A DNA stretch of 64,000 nucleotides, taken from Glebionis coronaria (Eukaryota; Streptophyta; Magnoliopsida; Asterales; Asteraceae). The notes under the pieces are model-generated. The model saw only the letters and a list, made by a program, of their open reading frames with translations, did no database searches and had not been told where the DNA came from. The stretch is taken from NCBI GenBank assembly GCA_025667525.1, contig CM046876.1, forward strand, positions 572,133,469-572,197,468. The letters are read 5' to 3'. A program made the translations under genes and the position numbers. Of the stretch, positions 10,976 to 23,403 are shown one piece after another (position 1 is the first letter of the stretch; every line of letters begins with the position of its first letter).

Positions 10976-13900
10976 CTAAGAACTTGGAGGAGTCTGACAA
11001 ACCTTGTCATATTGATGATAAATAAATCTGATCAAATTCTTTGCCACGTCACTTGTATAGTCTATCTCCAACTGGGTGTCCTTCATCTTCTCCAAAACAG
11101 CCTTGGATATGAAATACTGAGCATCTACAAGTAAATACTCAGCAAACTTTGTAGAACTCAAATGGTATACACCAGCAGCTGAATATAACCTCCATTGAAG
11201 ACCACTGAGGTCATCTTCAAGATCCTTCCAGATTTCAGGATCTTCTTCTTTTGTCCCACACATTCTTTTGAATGTGGTCCAAAGTTTTATTCCATTGGCT
11301 GAAGTTGGTGCTTCAGCCTCATACTTGGTCTCTAGTAACCTCCAAAGGTCCACCAAGTCTTCTCTGTCACAACTTGCAAATAAAGATATGAGAGTGGTAA
11401 AAGTGTGTACCTCCTTGCCAAATCTTCCAATTTTCCAGAATCCACATTCATCTTCCTCATAACTTACAATTGGATTCCTGGAATCTAGTGGTAACACATG
11501 CACCATATCTGAAGCTTCTAATGGGGAGAGCTTGAGGCGCTTTCTAATGATTGCTTCACTTGGATATAGTTGATTCATATCTTTTGGAAACTCAAGAATA
11601 AATCCCTTCTTTACTGGTCTAGGAACTATCATAGCTTTCTTGATTGCCATCTCTTCTGCAAGTTGCTCCTTTCTTTCATCTGAAAGAAGTCTGAAAGTGT
11701 TTTCTTCCTGCACTTTCACCCAAATAGGATAAGCCCTATGTTCCAATTCATCAAATGTCAAAGCCTTCAGCTTCTGATGTGTCCATCCAACTCCATGACA
11801 TTTGAGCAACATAAAGTAGAGCTTCCTTCTATCCCTTTTCAATTCAGAGAGAATGTTGCTTGCCTTGTACTTCAGCATCACCTTACAATCCTGCTGAACT
11901 CTAAGAAGAATTTCCAAACCCCATATTTGATCTGAAATGGTCAAGTCTGGATTATCCATACAGCTTTCTTCCCAAGAATTGTACATCTGAACTACCTCTG
12001 GCATATCAAAATCAATTTGCAACTTCAAATCTCTCAGCCTTTCCCTAGCAAGCTCATCACCATACTCAAGTCTTTCTGGTTCAACAATCATCACACTTGA
12101 GTCTGAGCTAGCTCCATCACTTTCTTCTTCAGAAGTCACAACAAATGGTGACTTTTCCTTTTCACCTTGTTCCATCATTTGCTCAGCCAATCTTCTATCA
12201 AATTCAACCTGAGCTGCATTCTTTGGAACAATTTCTTCTACCAACTTACCCTTACCCTTATCTGTTGGTGCAATTGTTGGTAGGGTAGATGATAATACCT
12301 GAGTAGGAACATCTTTGATGATAGATGATGACTGGAATACATCACCTCCATATGCAGATCTGTCAACGCCCAAATTTCCTCTATCAGCGCCCAAAATACT
12401 TCTGTCAGCGTCCAAACTTGTCTTATCAACGCTCATATATTTTCCCTCAGCGCCTTGGGTAACCTCCCTCAACATATCTGTAAATGATAAATTTAAATTG
12501 GTTGGAGAGATTAAGGACGTATCAAAACCTTTTTGTTCCTTCAAAGTAGTAAGAGCTTCAGCAATATCCAATGATTGACCATCTTGACTGCTCTTATCAC
12601 TCAGATTTCTTCTATCTTCCTCCCCTTTGGAAGACTCCTCCATACCTCCCCTTGAATGAGCACTCTCCAAAACAACAATCCTCTCCCTCAATTCTTTGAG
12701 TTCAAGGCCTTGGTTACTGACAATTTGTACTAAGTCTGCATTTTGCTTTTGCAAGCTAATGCAGACAGCCGTTAATTCTAAAAGCGTCATTGGTTCCAGT
12801 CTGCCCTCTTCCAAAATGGGGATTTGACCTCCCAAGTCAGGTTCATTGGGCAAGGATGAGGACTTAATTATGGTGGGACTGCCTTGGCCAGCTTCTAAGC
12901 CAGAACCAATAGTCCCAGCCTCATCCAGGTCACCAGCCACACTTGTGGTGGTGGTTCTCTCTGCTACATGGCTAGGACCACCAGAGGAGAACACTCCAGC
13001 AGTCCTTTGGCGTTTAATCAACCTATATTCTGGTGGTGTGGAAGATGGTGTAGAAGAAGGTGTAGATGTGGGTTGGTTAAGGGGTGTTTGGGATTGTGAT
13101 GGTTGGGTGTCAGCGGTTGAAATATGCATATCAACGCCCACATTAGATGTGTCAGCGTCGAAGGGATTTTGGTCTATTTGCATTTGGTCAGGGGAGGGTA
13201 AAGGTTCAGGGATAGGTTCAAGTTGTGGTTGAGGGTCAATATGAGGTTGGGGGTCTGGTTGGGGTTGTGCTGCTGCAATAACAGCAAGCATGGCTGGGGT
13301 TAAAGGTAGGTCTCTATGAGGTGGTGAATTCATCTTGGTAAAAATAGCCTTCTTTTGTTCAGGGATCTTATAAAAATCATTGTGATCCCTTGAACAATAT
13401 CTTTGAGCATCAAAAACCATTTGCAGAAAACGGGGATAAGCTAAAGTCATTTTTGTCCCCTTGTTTTTACACATTCCTTCAAAAATCATTTTAGACCAGT
13501 TATAATTTTCCCTGTTGTAATACACACAATAGCAGATGCAATGGATCTATTGATCTCATTGTGTGCAGTACACTTGGGACTCAAACATTGAAGGAGAATG
13601 TGAATTAGATACTTCCAGGCTGGGGGAAATTCCTGCTTATGGTACTTATTAAGAGTACCTTCATCAGGAATAGGGTATCCCAAAGCCCTAAGCCCTTGTT
13701 CTATTTCAGATATGGGAAGAATGGTTATACCATCAGCATCATTAAGATGCAAGGCCTGGCGTACCAAGGCCTCAGTAACCACCCAAGGTCTCCCATGTAC
13801 AATAGAAGTCAATGTGGTCACTCCATTAACTGTTGAGGAACTAACAGTGTTCCAAAACTGTTTAATGTGTGTGACTGGAATGAGTGGGGCATGAGAAAGA

Positions 13901-14046
13901 GCATACCTTAATGGGGATGCATTCAAATACTCCACCATCTGTGTGTATTGAGGGAACAAAGTATTACCAGCAACAAGATAAGCAATCATGTTGTGTTGAG
14001 ACTTGAACCCCAAATCCAATTCTGCTGAGTTAAATCTTGGTGCCAT
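10976..14046 (-). pseudogene. Copia-1 extra ORF (ORF3), full length but frameshifted
   Basis: The ORF starts at ATG 14046 (MAPRFNS) and is open for about 180 codons. A one-base deletion near 13500, seen against Copia-2, then shifts the frame, and an 849-codon open frame continues to the stop at 10976. The N-terminal quarter is a folded-looking domain with S-P-L-R-Y-A-L, H-I-K-Q-F-W and a Y-P-R-F-L-Q-M-V-F motif. I recognise this domain from extra ORFs abundant in Asteraceae retrotransposons. A Pro/Gln-rich linker, a predicted coiled coil (LQKQNADLVQIV region) and repeated DADR/GADR units follow, then an alpha-helical C-terminal part. No signal peptide or membrane segment is evident, so an envelope role is not supported. 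Function unknown. It has its own TATA box about 100 bp upstream. Confidence 0.8.
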
Positions 14047-15297
14047 TGATGAAAGCTGTTAATTTGAAGTATAAAAGATGAAGGTTGATAAGAGAAAAGT
14101 GTTAGACAAGAATTATAGATACCCTGTTTAAAATAGGAGCCAAATTTATAGGAGTGGATGAATGCACGTGATTGGCCCAAAAATAGGCAAAGATTTTCAA
14201 AAATCAATTATGAAAATATTGAAAAAGTTTATAAGTTATCCCATGCATTTAATGAAAGTAACAACTCCTAAAATTACGGCTTGAAAATATGTCAAAAAGT
14301 AACAACTGGGTAGGTCCCATTGTTTGTCAACGGTCAAATATAACCCATCAACGCCCAACGGCTATAATCCTGTCAACGTTCGCCTAAAGCCATGTCAGCG
14401 TCCATTTTGGTCACAACAACGCTTGGAAAAATCTTGTCAGCGTCCAAAAATAAAATTGTTTTAAAAAGTGAAAAATGACCCTAACAAGTAATTTATCCTA
14501 GAGAAGATAACCAAAAGCTGATAATTATCATAGGGCGGCAAGCACTGTCCAGTTATGCACACTTGCATAAGCAAGATAGACATAACAGTCCTCTAGTGTC
14601 CCTTGCTAACCAAAATTCTTAACAACCAAGTTACCTCATAAAATCCTTGTTACTCCCAGGTAAAACCCATATCAAAATGATTCCCAAGCCTCCCATCAGA
14701 CCACAACCAATTCTAGGCCAAAAATGTCTTGGCAGCATGCAAAGTTGATATACTATGCATGCTACAGTGCCTCATGGTTTAGTAAAACTAACCCATACTC
14801 ACCAGTGGACACAATCTAGAATTGTGATGAGAGTATTCTAAGAATACCCAAGAGTCCTAAAGGTTCCTTAGACCTCCCCTTAAACTATGATACATGAGTT
14901 CTCAAAATATATATGAACATTAAAAATTTATGTCAAGATAGGAATATAAATATTCCAACCATCATCCATAAACAAAACATGTCCAAATAACTCTTCAAAG
15001 ATCCATAAGCAACTCTGTATCCAATGGCATAAAGCTACCATTACCTGCACATTTAGATGAAAACCACAAAACTAACATTTGTTGCTGACAGCGTCCCGGC
15101 AACACTTATCAGCGTTGAAGGAACTTTTGTCAGCGTTAGACAATAATATCTCTAACAACGGCAAAATAACACTTGACAGCGTTACATTTACCTTTGTCAG
15201 TGTTAGAAAAATAATGTGGAAAATCTAAATCATCACAAAGACCAATAACAATGCATTATCCTGTACATACTTTTACAAAAAGGTTCCAAAACACATA
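14047..15297 (-). promoter_or_regulatory. Copia-1 pol-ORF3 spacer with internal promoter
   Basis: No ORF. On the minus strand a TATAAAT box (14144-14150) lies about 100 bp before the ORF3 ATG. A cluster of TGTCARCG motifs lies at about 14327-14443, some 180-300 bp upstream of that box, and a second group lies at 15083-15205 next to the end of pol. TATA position and motif cluster are conserved in Copia-2 (48850-48856 and 48556-48680). Promoter activity is inferred. Confidence 0.65.
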
Positions 15298-18200
15298 TTA
15301 AGTGAGATTAACCATTCCAATATTTGTTACCAAATATTGAAATCTTCCAGCATCAAAAGGTTTAGTTAATAAATCAGCCACATTGTCTTCTGTGTCTACC
15401 CTATCTGGTTGTATTAAACCTTTCTCAAAGCAATCTCTTATAAAATGATGTCTAATTTCTATGTGTTTGGTTTTAGAATGATGTACAGGATTTTTAATAA
15501 TGCATAAAGTACTGTTATTGTCTACAAAAATCTTGGTATGCATAAAATTATACCCATAATCCAACAGCTGGTTCTGAATCCATAAGACTTGTCCACAACA
15601 AGCAGCTGCTGCAACATATTCTGCTTCAGTTGTAGAGTTTGCCACCACTGTCTGTTTCTTGCATTGCCAAGATATTAATCTACTCCCAAGAAATTGGCAT
15701 CCACCAGTTGTGGATTTCCTATCAAACTTGTCACCACCATAGTCACTGTCTGAATATGCAATAAGATCCAATGGAGAATCTTTTGGGTACCATAATCCAA
15801 GATCTGGATAACACCTTAGGTACCTAAAAATCCTCTTCACAGCAAAAAGGTGACATTCTTTGGGAGTCACTTGATGGCGTGCACATGCATACACAGCAAA
15901 CATGATGTCAGGTCTTGAGGTTGTAAGATACATCAATGATCCAATCATTGATCTATAGTGCCTAACATCCACATCCTTTCCAGCTCCAATTTTTCCCCAA
16001 GGGTGTTGCCTATCCATAGGAGTAGAAGCCTCCTTCTCATGTGGAGAAAAACCATATTTCTTCAAGATTTCAGCTACATACTTGTCTTGGGAGATGAAGA
16101 TACCATCTTCTTTCTGCTGAACTTGTAACCCTAGAAAGAAGTTCATCTCACCCATGGCACTCATCTTGAATTTATCTGTCATGAGCTTGGAAAAGTCCTC
16201 ACTCATTTTTGGATCAGTAGACCCAAAAATGATATCATCAACATAGACCTGCACAAGCAACACATGTTTTCCTTTCTTCTTTGTAAACAGTGTCTGATCT
16301 ATGGTGCCCCTTTTGAAACCATTTTCCACCAAGTAGGTGGACAATGTACCATACCATGCTCTTGGGGCTTGATGAAGTCCATACATTGCTTTCTTCACTC
16401 TATAAACCTTGTCTGGATTCTCAGGATCTTCAAAACCAGGAGGTTGCATGACATATACTTCCTCAACAATTGTCCCATAGAGGAAAGCACTCTTCACATC
16501 CATTTGATAAACAGTGAAGTTCATACAAGAGGCATAAGCTAGAAAAATTCTTATAGCTTCAATTCTTGCAACTGGTGCAAAAACTTCTTCATAATCAATT
16601 CCTTCCTCTTGTGTATATCCCTGGGCTACCAAACGTGCCTTGTTTCTGACCACAATACCTCTTTCATCTTTCTTGTTCCTTAGAACCTATCTTGTCCCAA
16701 TTGGTCTCACATATCTAGGACAATCAACCAGCTCCCAAACATCCTGTATAGCAAATTGGTGAAGCTCATCCTGCATTGCTTCCACCCAACTTGGTTCCTT
16801 GAGAGCATCAAAAATTTTCTTGGGTTCTTCCTGTGACAGAAAACAGGCAAATAAACATGCTTGTACAAGAGGGGTATCAACCTTCTTGTGTATATTGGCA
16901 ATAAATCCACCAAGTCCTTGATGGGATCTTCTTGTCTGAACTGGAGCCATAACATCACCAATGATCTGAGATGAGGGGTGATCCTTTGCTATGGAAGTGA
17001 GAACTCCTCCTTCAATAAGTCTGGTGTCCTCAATTTCACGCTCCATGTTGCCAATATCTTCTTCATCTGACTCTGTTTGATCAACACGAATCTCTTCATG
17101 GACATGGGAAGGTCCACCTTGTTCAAAATGTGAAGAGAAAAGATGTGCAAAGGTGTTGTCAAACTCTGATCCTTGTTTGTCAGCGTTAGGGATAACAACG
17201 CTTGAACTGCTTGTGTCAGCGTCTGATCCATCAGCGTCTGAATTGCTCTTGTCAGCGCTTGATTTCCCTTTGTCAGCGCCTGAAGAAGTATGCATGTTTG
17301 TATTTGGTGGTATCTGAGAACCACCATTATCCTTTCTAGCAGCAGCAGCAGCAGCATAATACTCATCTGTCCATATAGGAAGTGTAACATATTCTTGTGT
17401 GGGAGATGATTCAACTGCTGGTGGTCCATCCTCCTTAGCAACCTGTATACCTGAAACATTACCAATTCTCTTTTCCAAAACACTTGAAGTTACCTTCACA
17501 ATGTCTGGATCAGTAACAGGCATATAATTTAAAGCTCTAGATAAAGGTTCTAAGTCAAACAACCAATTTGGACCACTCTCAGGATCACTAGGTTTACTTT
17601 CTAAAAACCTAACATGTACTTTTTCAAGTATACGTTTTTCCTTTTTAATGTAAACCCTATATCCTTTGCTCTGCACTGAATAACCCATGAAGTAGCCTTC
17701 ATCACCTTTTGAATCAAATTTACCTAGGGCCTCACTAGTTTCTAAAACAACTACATGACAACCAAATGGCTTGAGAAAGCCAATATTGGGCTTCCTTCCC
17801 CAAAGTAATTCATAAGGTGTCTTATTATGTATCTTATTGACCAATGCCCTATTTTGAACATAACAAGCTGTGTTAACAGCTTCAGCCCAAAAGGCTATAG
17901 GAAAGTGGGCATCAGCCAACATGGTTCTGGCTGCTTCAATAAGGGTCCTATTCTTCCTTTCAGCAACCCCATTTTGCTGTGGGGTTCTAGATATGCTAAA
18001 CTGCCTAGTAATCCCTTTCTTGGCACAAAAATCATCTAACATCTGATTTCTAAACTCACCCCCATTGTCACTTCTAATAATTTTGACCTCATTACCATTC
18101 TTCTTTTCAATTTGGGTAATGAAATTAATCAGACTTAGGGCAGTTTCACTTTTCTTGGCTAAAAAGAAAGTCCATGTAAACCTGGAGTAATCATCAGTGA

Positions 18201-18918
18201 TAACAAAACAATATGATTTTCCCTTCAAACTTTCTATATTAGTTGGACCAAAGAGGTCCGTATGCAATAAGTGAAGAGGTTTAGAACTAGAGTGCACCTG
18301 TTTAGACCTGAATGAGACCTTGTGCTGCTTGCCCTTAAGACATGCAACACAAGAGTGGTCATTGTGGAAAGCCTTTTCAGGCAAACCATCAACTAAACCA
18401 AGCCTCACAAGTCTATTGATATTCTTAAAGTTTATGTGCCCTAATCTCCTGTGCCAAAGATTACTTTCATCTACTGAGGCTTTAGCATATAGACATGACA
18501 TTTTATTATTTACCTTAATTCCATTAAGATTCACATTATATATGTCTTTATGCCTTGGTGTTCTAAAATCTATGTATTTTTCCTCTGGAAGCTTATAATC
18601 TTTGCTTAACACCAAGCACTCAGTATCTGTGAAAAGAACCTTATTTTTGTTATCACACACTTGTGATACACTAAACAAATTATAATCCAGTTCTTTTACC
18701 AAGAAGACATTCTCAAACCGTAGATTGTTGGTGACAAGGGTTCCTTTTCCTGTGATTGTTCCATAGCCCCCTCCAAAGTATACCTTATCACCATCTTGAA
18801 TAGGAGAGAAATTGGTCAGATAGTCTTCCTTTCCTGTCATGTGCCTTGAGCATCCACTATCCCAGTATCCATAATCATTGATCTTCTTCTGAATGCCCTG
18901 CACATAAAGAAAACACAT
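15298..18918 (-). pseudogene. pol: Copia-1 pol polyprotein with one nonsense codon
   Basis: Starting from the ATG that overlaps the gag stop (18918-18916), the frame encodes in order an aspartic protease with D-S-G ([11 protein letters not shown]), an integrase zinc region (H-x-H then C-V-A-C), an integrase core (D in TDDYSRF, D in RSDNGGEF, E in NGVAERKNR), a linker of repeated S/N/G-A-D-K units, a reverse transcriptase with Y-V-D-D, and RNase H ([16 protein letters not shown]). It is co-linear with the 1,205-codon Copia-2 pol. A single TAG at 16687-16685, where Copia-2 has TGG, separates integrase from most of the reverse transcriptase and would stop the product there. Everything else looks intact. 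Confidence 0.93.
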
Positions 18919-21785
18919 TAGTTTTCTTTGGGAACCCAATCCTTAGAAGACTTGGATTCATTTGGTTGTTCAACAAGAACAGACTTGGTTCTCATAACAA
19001 CCCCATTTTCATCCCTGTTTGAATGAAATTCCCAGTTAACCCCAATTGGTGTTGACAATGCCTTAGAAATATAATGAAACCTGTTGCATGTCATAGAAAT
19101 ACCAGTAGAATTAGGGTTTTGGTCTTGTTTTGGTCTCCATGTTAAGCTAGTAGAAGCTTTAGACCTATTTCCCTGTGGTTGCAAATACCTAGGTTTGTCA
19201 GCGCTGAAATTTCTCTTGTCAGCGCCCCGATTGCTCTTATCAGCGTTGAACCTAGGGTTTGCTACAGGAACCCATTGCCTATTTGACCAAGTGTTTGACT
19301 TTTGAAAAGGTCTTAGGCCTTGTGTGTTAGACCCTCTAGAAAAGAATGGGGCTGGTCTAACAACTTGTGAACTTTTGTTCACAAAGGTATTGGGTCTGAC
19401 AGTGTTTGACCTATGTTGACTTTTGTCAGCGCTGAAATGGTTCCTATCAGCGTTGACATTGGAAGCGTTGACACATTTGTAGGCCAAATGTGAGAAGCTA
19501 CCACATATGTAACAAGCTTTTCTAGACATAGTCTTAGGTCTAGAAGCAAAGAAGCCTGTTCCATGATCACTAACTTGGCTTTTTGGTGACCTAGTATTCC
19601 TATACATCTCTGCATACTTAACACTAGGTTTTCTAACATTTTGAGGGCCAAGGTCAACAACTTTGCCAGTGGTAGGGTGTGTGATCTTAATAGGTTTAGG
19701 ATCAAGGCTCGTGATTGGTGTGGGCTCATTTGGACTTTCACACAATAACCCTCCCTTAACAAACAAGGTGTGGTTAGCTTTCTTCCACTCATCAAGGTCA
19801 GTCAGTTTTTGTTTGTATTCCTCAACTGGGGAAATCACTCTAGGTGGAGGAATGAACTCCTCCTCTTGACATTCTGGCAAGCCAGTCCAAGATAAGTCCT
19901 TTGATTGGACACCATAGAAATCCCCAGCTGGTGGTGGAACAACAGTATAATTGTTCATCCCAATCCCACTCATATCTTTAGAGTCTCTTTGTTTGCTAAC
20001 ACACTCTCCTAGGGATTGTGTGGCCTTATCAAATCTCTGGATTTTAAGACTCACATTATCTTTATTTTTGTTAGCCTCCTCTAACTGAGCTATCAAATCA
20101 AGATTAACCCTATTTACTATATCTTGAACATCTTTACTCTGAAATAACTCATGTTTTAAGATGTTTATTTGATCCTTTAAATCAAACTCCATTTTCTTAT
20201 ACTCAGCTACTGTCTTTTCTGTTTGGGTAAGAGCAATTTGATAATTAGATACTTTGCATCTTTCAGTACTTGCCTCATCTAATAATTTAACTATCTCTTG
20301 TTTTAATTTCTCAGTATTTAAACGACAACCCTTAGAACAGAAAGCATCATCATATACCTCATTATCTGATGAAGAGGAGGAGTGTGCCATGAGAGCATAT
20401 TCAGCATGCTCTTCTTTAACTTCAGCCACCAAAGCTCTGTCCTCTTCCTCATTCTTAGCCATCCAGCTCCAATCCCATTCTCCAACTCCATCAATTTGTT
20501 GAACAGCAACCATGGCCTTGGGATCTGGGCTCTTAATCATTTGGCTTGAAGGCTTCCCAGCATCAGATCTTCTTGGAGATCTACATTCCCTCATAAAGTG
20601 CCCCATCCTATGACAGTTGTAGCACTCAACCTTGGACTTGTCAAATCCAGCAACATCCTTAGCATTAAAGGTCATCTTCTTCTTGAACCTTTTATTAAAC
20701 CTGTTTGCTCTTAAACTCACAAGAGCCATAGTCCACTTGATGTCCATTTCTTCCAATTGTTCATCACTTATCTGCTCAAGATCTTCATATGTAATCCTTG
20801 AATCACTGGGCAAAGAAGCAATGAATGCACACACAGTATCTAGATCAAAACCAGCAGGTTTAATTCTATCAGCGCCATGATTGTGTGTGTCAGCGCTTGA
20901 GTACAAAGCGTTGACAGGATATGATCCAGCGCTGACAGATTGACATCCAGCGCTGACACCTTGAGATCCAGTTGCTGAATGTCCATAGAAGTTCATGGAA
21001 TCAAATTGGCCTTCACTTTGTGAGAAGAAGGCCATGTTGCTGCTGGAAGATTTGTTATCACTCTCCAATTGCCATTCATTCTCCAACAGTCTTAGTTTGT
21101 TGAAGATGTCATCAAACCTGGATGTCTTGTGGGTGTTATTGACAAGAATGGATCTTGTCTCAATCTTCCATACATCACCAAGGCTTTTGAGAAAAGTAGC
21201 ATTCAATTCAGGGTCATCAATCTGTTTTCCCATGAAGGAAAGTTGACTTGTGATGTCAAGAAGTCTACTTCTCACACTGCTGAGATTCTCATTAGGTTGA
21301 GCTTTAAAGACAGCATACTCATGCAATAGTTGCTTCTTCTTTTCTTCTTTTGTATCAGCATTGCCACCATGTGCTACTTCAAGAGCTTCCCAAAGCTCTT
21401 TTGCAGACTCAAAGCGTTTGTACTTGTGCTGATTCTCATGACCTAGGGCATGTTTCAAGATGTTCAAGATTTTCATGTCCACCCTCTTCTTGGCTATGTC
21501 TTCAACAGCTACAGCTCTCCCATCTTCAGGCTTTTCCACCTTATCAGATTCAGGACAATTAGGAACAGCTGTCCTTGTGGCAATTGCAGCAGTAATCTTT
21601 GCTGCTTTATCGAATGTGTTCCCATATTCGATAATCTCCCAAAGAGTGTAGTCATGAATAGCTATATATTGCTCAAAATTGGACTTCCAAAGCTCAAAGT
21701 TCCTGGCATCAAACATGGGAATTTTGATACTAGGGTTTGAGAAGTTGTTTTGTAGCAAAGCAGGAGGTTGATTTGTGCCAGACAT
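18918..21785 (-). CDS. gag: Copia-1 Gag
   Basis: An intact 955-codon ORF from ATG 21785 (MSGTNQ), about 100 bp after the primer site. The N-terminal third is the capsid-like region typical of plant Copia gag (LWKSNFEQYI, LWEIIEYG, followed by a long helical segment). A zinc knuckle C-x2-C-x4-H-x4-C (CYNCHRMGHFMREC) lies near residue 390 and a second one (CYICGSFSHLAYKC) near 765. A long coiled coil lies between them, roughly residues 500-620. Repeated S-A-D-K/N-A-D/G-A-D units sit in linkers around residues 270-300 and 790-870, where the dispersed DNA motif is translated. The stop and the next ATG overlap as TAATG, so pol lies in the -1 frame. It should form the particle shell and bind genomic RNA. 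Confidence 0.93.
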   Translation of the reverse strand: MSGTNQPPALLQNNFSNPSIKIPMFDARNFELWKSNFEQYIAIHDYTLWEIIEYGNTFDKAAKITAAIATRTAVPNCPESDKVEKPEDGRAVAVEDIAKKRVDMKILNILKHALGHENQHKYKRFESAKELWEALEVAHGGNADTKEEKKKQLLHEYAVFKAQPNENLSSVRSRLLDITSQLSFMGKQIDDPELNATFLKSLGDVWKIETRSILVNNTHKTSRFDDIFNKLRLLENEWQLESDNKSSSSNMAFFSQSEGQFDSMNFYGHSATGSQGVSAGCQSVSAGSYPVNALYSSADTHNHGADRIKPAGFDLDTVCAFIASLPSDSRITYEDLEQISDEQLEEMDIKWTMALVSLRANRFNKRFKKKMTFNAKDVAGFDKSKVECYNCHRMGHFMRECRSPRRSDAGKPSSQMIKSPDPKAMVAVQQIDGVGEWDWSWMAKNEEEDRALVAEVKEEHAEYALMAHSSSSSDNEVYDDAFCSKGCRLNTEKLKQEIVKLLDEASTERCKVSNYQIALTQTEKTVAEYKKMEFDLKDQINILKHELFQSKDVQDIVNRVNLDLIAQLEEANKNKDNVSLKIQRFDKATQSLGECVSKQRDSKDMSGIGMNNYTVVPPPAGDFYGVQSKDLSWTGLPECQEEEFIPPPRVISPVEEYKQKLTDLDEWKKANHTLFVKGGLLCESPNEPTPITSLDPKPIKITHPTTGKVVDLGPQNVRKPSVKYAEMYRNTRSPKSQVSDHGTGFFASRPKTMSRKACYICGSFSHLAYKCVNASNVNADRNHFSADKSQHRSNTVRPNTFVNKSSQVVRPAPFFSRGSNTQGLRPFQKSNTWSNRQWVPVANPRFNADKSNRGADKRNFSADKPRYLQPQGNRSKASTSLTWRPKQDQNPNSTGISMTCNRFHYISKALSTPIGVNWEFHSNRDENGVVMRTKSVLVEQPNESKSSKDWVPKEN

Positions 21786-21892
21786 GATGTTTTTAGGGTT
21801 TTGAGAATTTTAGGGTTTTTAGGGTTTTTGGTGTTTTAGGGTTCTTGCGTTACTTAAAGATCAAAAGTTTCTCAACAAGCTCTGATACCACT
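21786..21892 (-). promoter_or_regulatory. Copia-1 leader: primer site and telo-boxes
   Basis: On the minus strand the tRNA-Met primer site TGGTATCAGAGCT (21890-21878) follows the 5' LTR after two bases. Four AAACCCTAA-type telo-boxes (21793-21845) sit just before the gag ATG. Confidence 0.8.
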
Positions 21893-22417
21893 TGTTGATC
21901 CCAAACTTAGATCGATTAAGCTTTGTGTATACGAGATTAGATCAAGTACTACACGTAGAGAAACCTTTGCTTATGAATAAAGTAACAAAGTGTTATGCGG
22001 AATTAACACTTGATCTAAAACACAATGATGTTAAACAAACTTTCACTTGTATTAGAATAATCGTACTTGGTTACAATGAAAGGGTTTAACAATCGAAAAC
22101 TTATGAAAACTGATATTGAACATTAACCTAAAAGATCTTCTTTTATAGAACAAGAAGTCTTGTACAATAAGCTACGAATCAACTATTCTAGGTAAAGATA
22201 AACATAGAAAATACATTGTCGTTTCTATCCTTACTAGAAGTATTCTAGAATATAATAAACGTGTAGCTCACATCTTCCATCAGTGCTTGTCTTCAATCTG
22301 TCAACGCTTGACTTTAACTTGTCAACGCTTATGCTGTCAGCGCTCACTTTGCTCTTGTCAACGCTTAAGTTGTTCTTGTCAGCGTTCAAGTGTTCTGGCC
22401 TAGATTTATTCCCAACA
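21893..22417 (-). repeat. Copia-1 5' LTR
   Basis: 525 bp, nearly identical to 10399-10923. TATA box as CTTTTATA at 22140-22147 (plus-strand text). Motif cluster TGTCARCG at about 22300-22386, some 150-240 bp upstream of the TATA box in the direction of transcription. Confidence 0.93.
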
Positions 22418-22422
22418 CCCAC

Positions 22423-23403
22423 ACCTCGCACACCCAAACACACCCAAGACTCGATCAAGACTCTCGACCCTCACACCAGAAAGACGCTACAGGAGAGAGG
22501 GACTCAACAAAAACATTAAAAGAAAAACCTACCCGAGACCAAGTTTATTGATCTTGAAGCCCATTTTTGAATGATTCGGTTGAAGATTATATGATTTTGA
22601 CATTTGATAGGAGGAGATTCTGTTTTGTTTTTAACTAGTGTGAGATTGGCTGTGAGATTGGTTTTGGCTTTGAGATTGGCTGCTGATATTAGGTTGATAA
22701 CTGGTTTAGTTTTGGGAGGATTGGAAAGAGACGGTAGAGTGATATTTGTGAGAGAGATTAGGTTTGTGAGTGTTTTGAGGAAGAGAGAGGTATTAGATCT
22801 GTTATGGGAGAGAGAGATATTATTTATTTGTGGAAGAGAAAGAGTCAAGGCGGAGGAAACTATGTTCTATTGGTCAAGGCCACGTGTGATGAGACGGAGA
22901 AAACAAGGGGACGCGTTTGTTTTTTTTGTTTTGTTTTGTTTATTTCTTTCCAAAACAATCAGTTTTTTAATATTTTTTAACAAACTCAGATTTTCAAAAG
23001 CTTATTATTAGTACTTTATTTTCTAAATCACATTTTTATTTTTATTATTTTTTTTATTTTTTAGTTAAATTAATTTTTTTTATTTTAAAATATCACATCT
23101 TATTTTAACATATCACATTTTATTTTTAGACGTTATTTTAAAATATCACATTGTGTTCAATACATTTTATTTTATCACATTTTATTTTAAAATACATTTT
23201 CGGGTTAAACGTTATTGTGGCCGGATTTGAAGACAAAGTGACGAGTCAACGTAACGGGTTTTATTTTTAGCGACTACGGATTTTTGATCGGGTTTAATTC
23301 ATAATCGTTTGAGCCGACAACATCTCTTGAGCCGAGTCGAATTGTAAAAACCCGACTGCAACTTCATCCACATCATTTTTTCTTTATCTTTCCTCGATTT
23401 TCA
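22423..23403 (+). other. TR-GAG leader continued after Copia-1
   Basis: Untranslated leader, purine-rich with GAGAG runs near 22740-22850, then AT-rich with repeated TATCACATTTTATTTTA units near 23085-23190. An ORF of 135 codons (22604-23011) lacks recognisable features and I do not call it. Confidence 0.5.

Larger units (their letters stand above)
10399..22417 (-). mobile_element. Copia-1: nearly complete Copia element (SIRE-like) with an extra ORF
   Basis: Two 525-bp LTRs (10399-10923, 21893-22417) differ at about two positions and are flanked by CCCAC on both sides. On the minus strand the order is 5' LTR, tRNA-Met primer site, leader with telomere-type boxes, gag, pol (protease, integrase, reverse transcriptase, RNase H), spacer with internal promoter, extra ORF, polypurine tract, 3' LTR. 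Pol order marks Copia, and the reverse-transcriptase text around YVDDIIFGS plus a downstream extra ORF suggests the SIRE lineage. One stop in pol and one frameshift in the extra ORF inactivate it. Copia-2 (40595-50488) is the same family. Confidence 0.95.

Noticed and set aside
10976..14046. Calling ORF3 an envelope gene because of its position
   Set aside because: No signal peptide, transmembrane helix or fusion-like segment can be seen.
22604..23011. 135-codon ORF in the TR-GAG leader
   Set aside because: Low complexity, no motif, and located in untranslated leader between LTR and gag.
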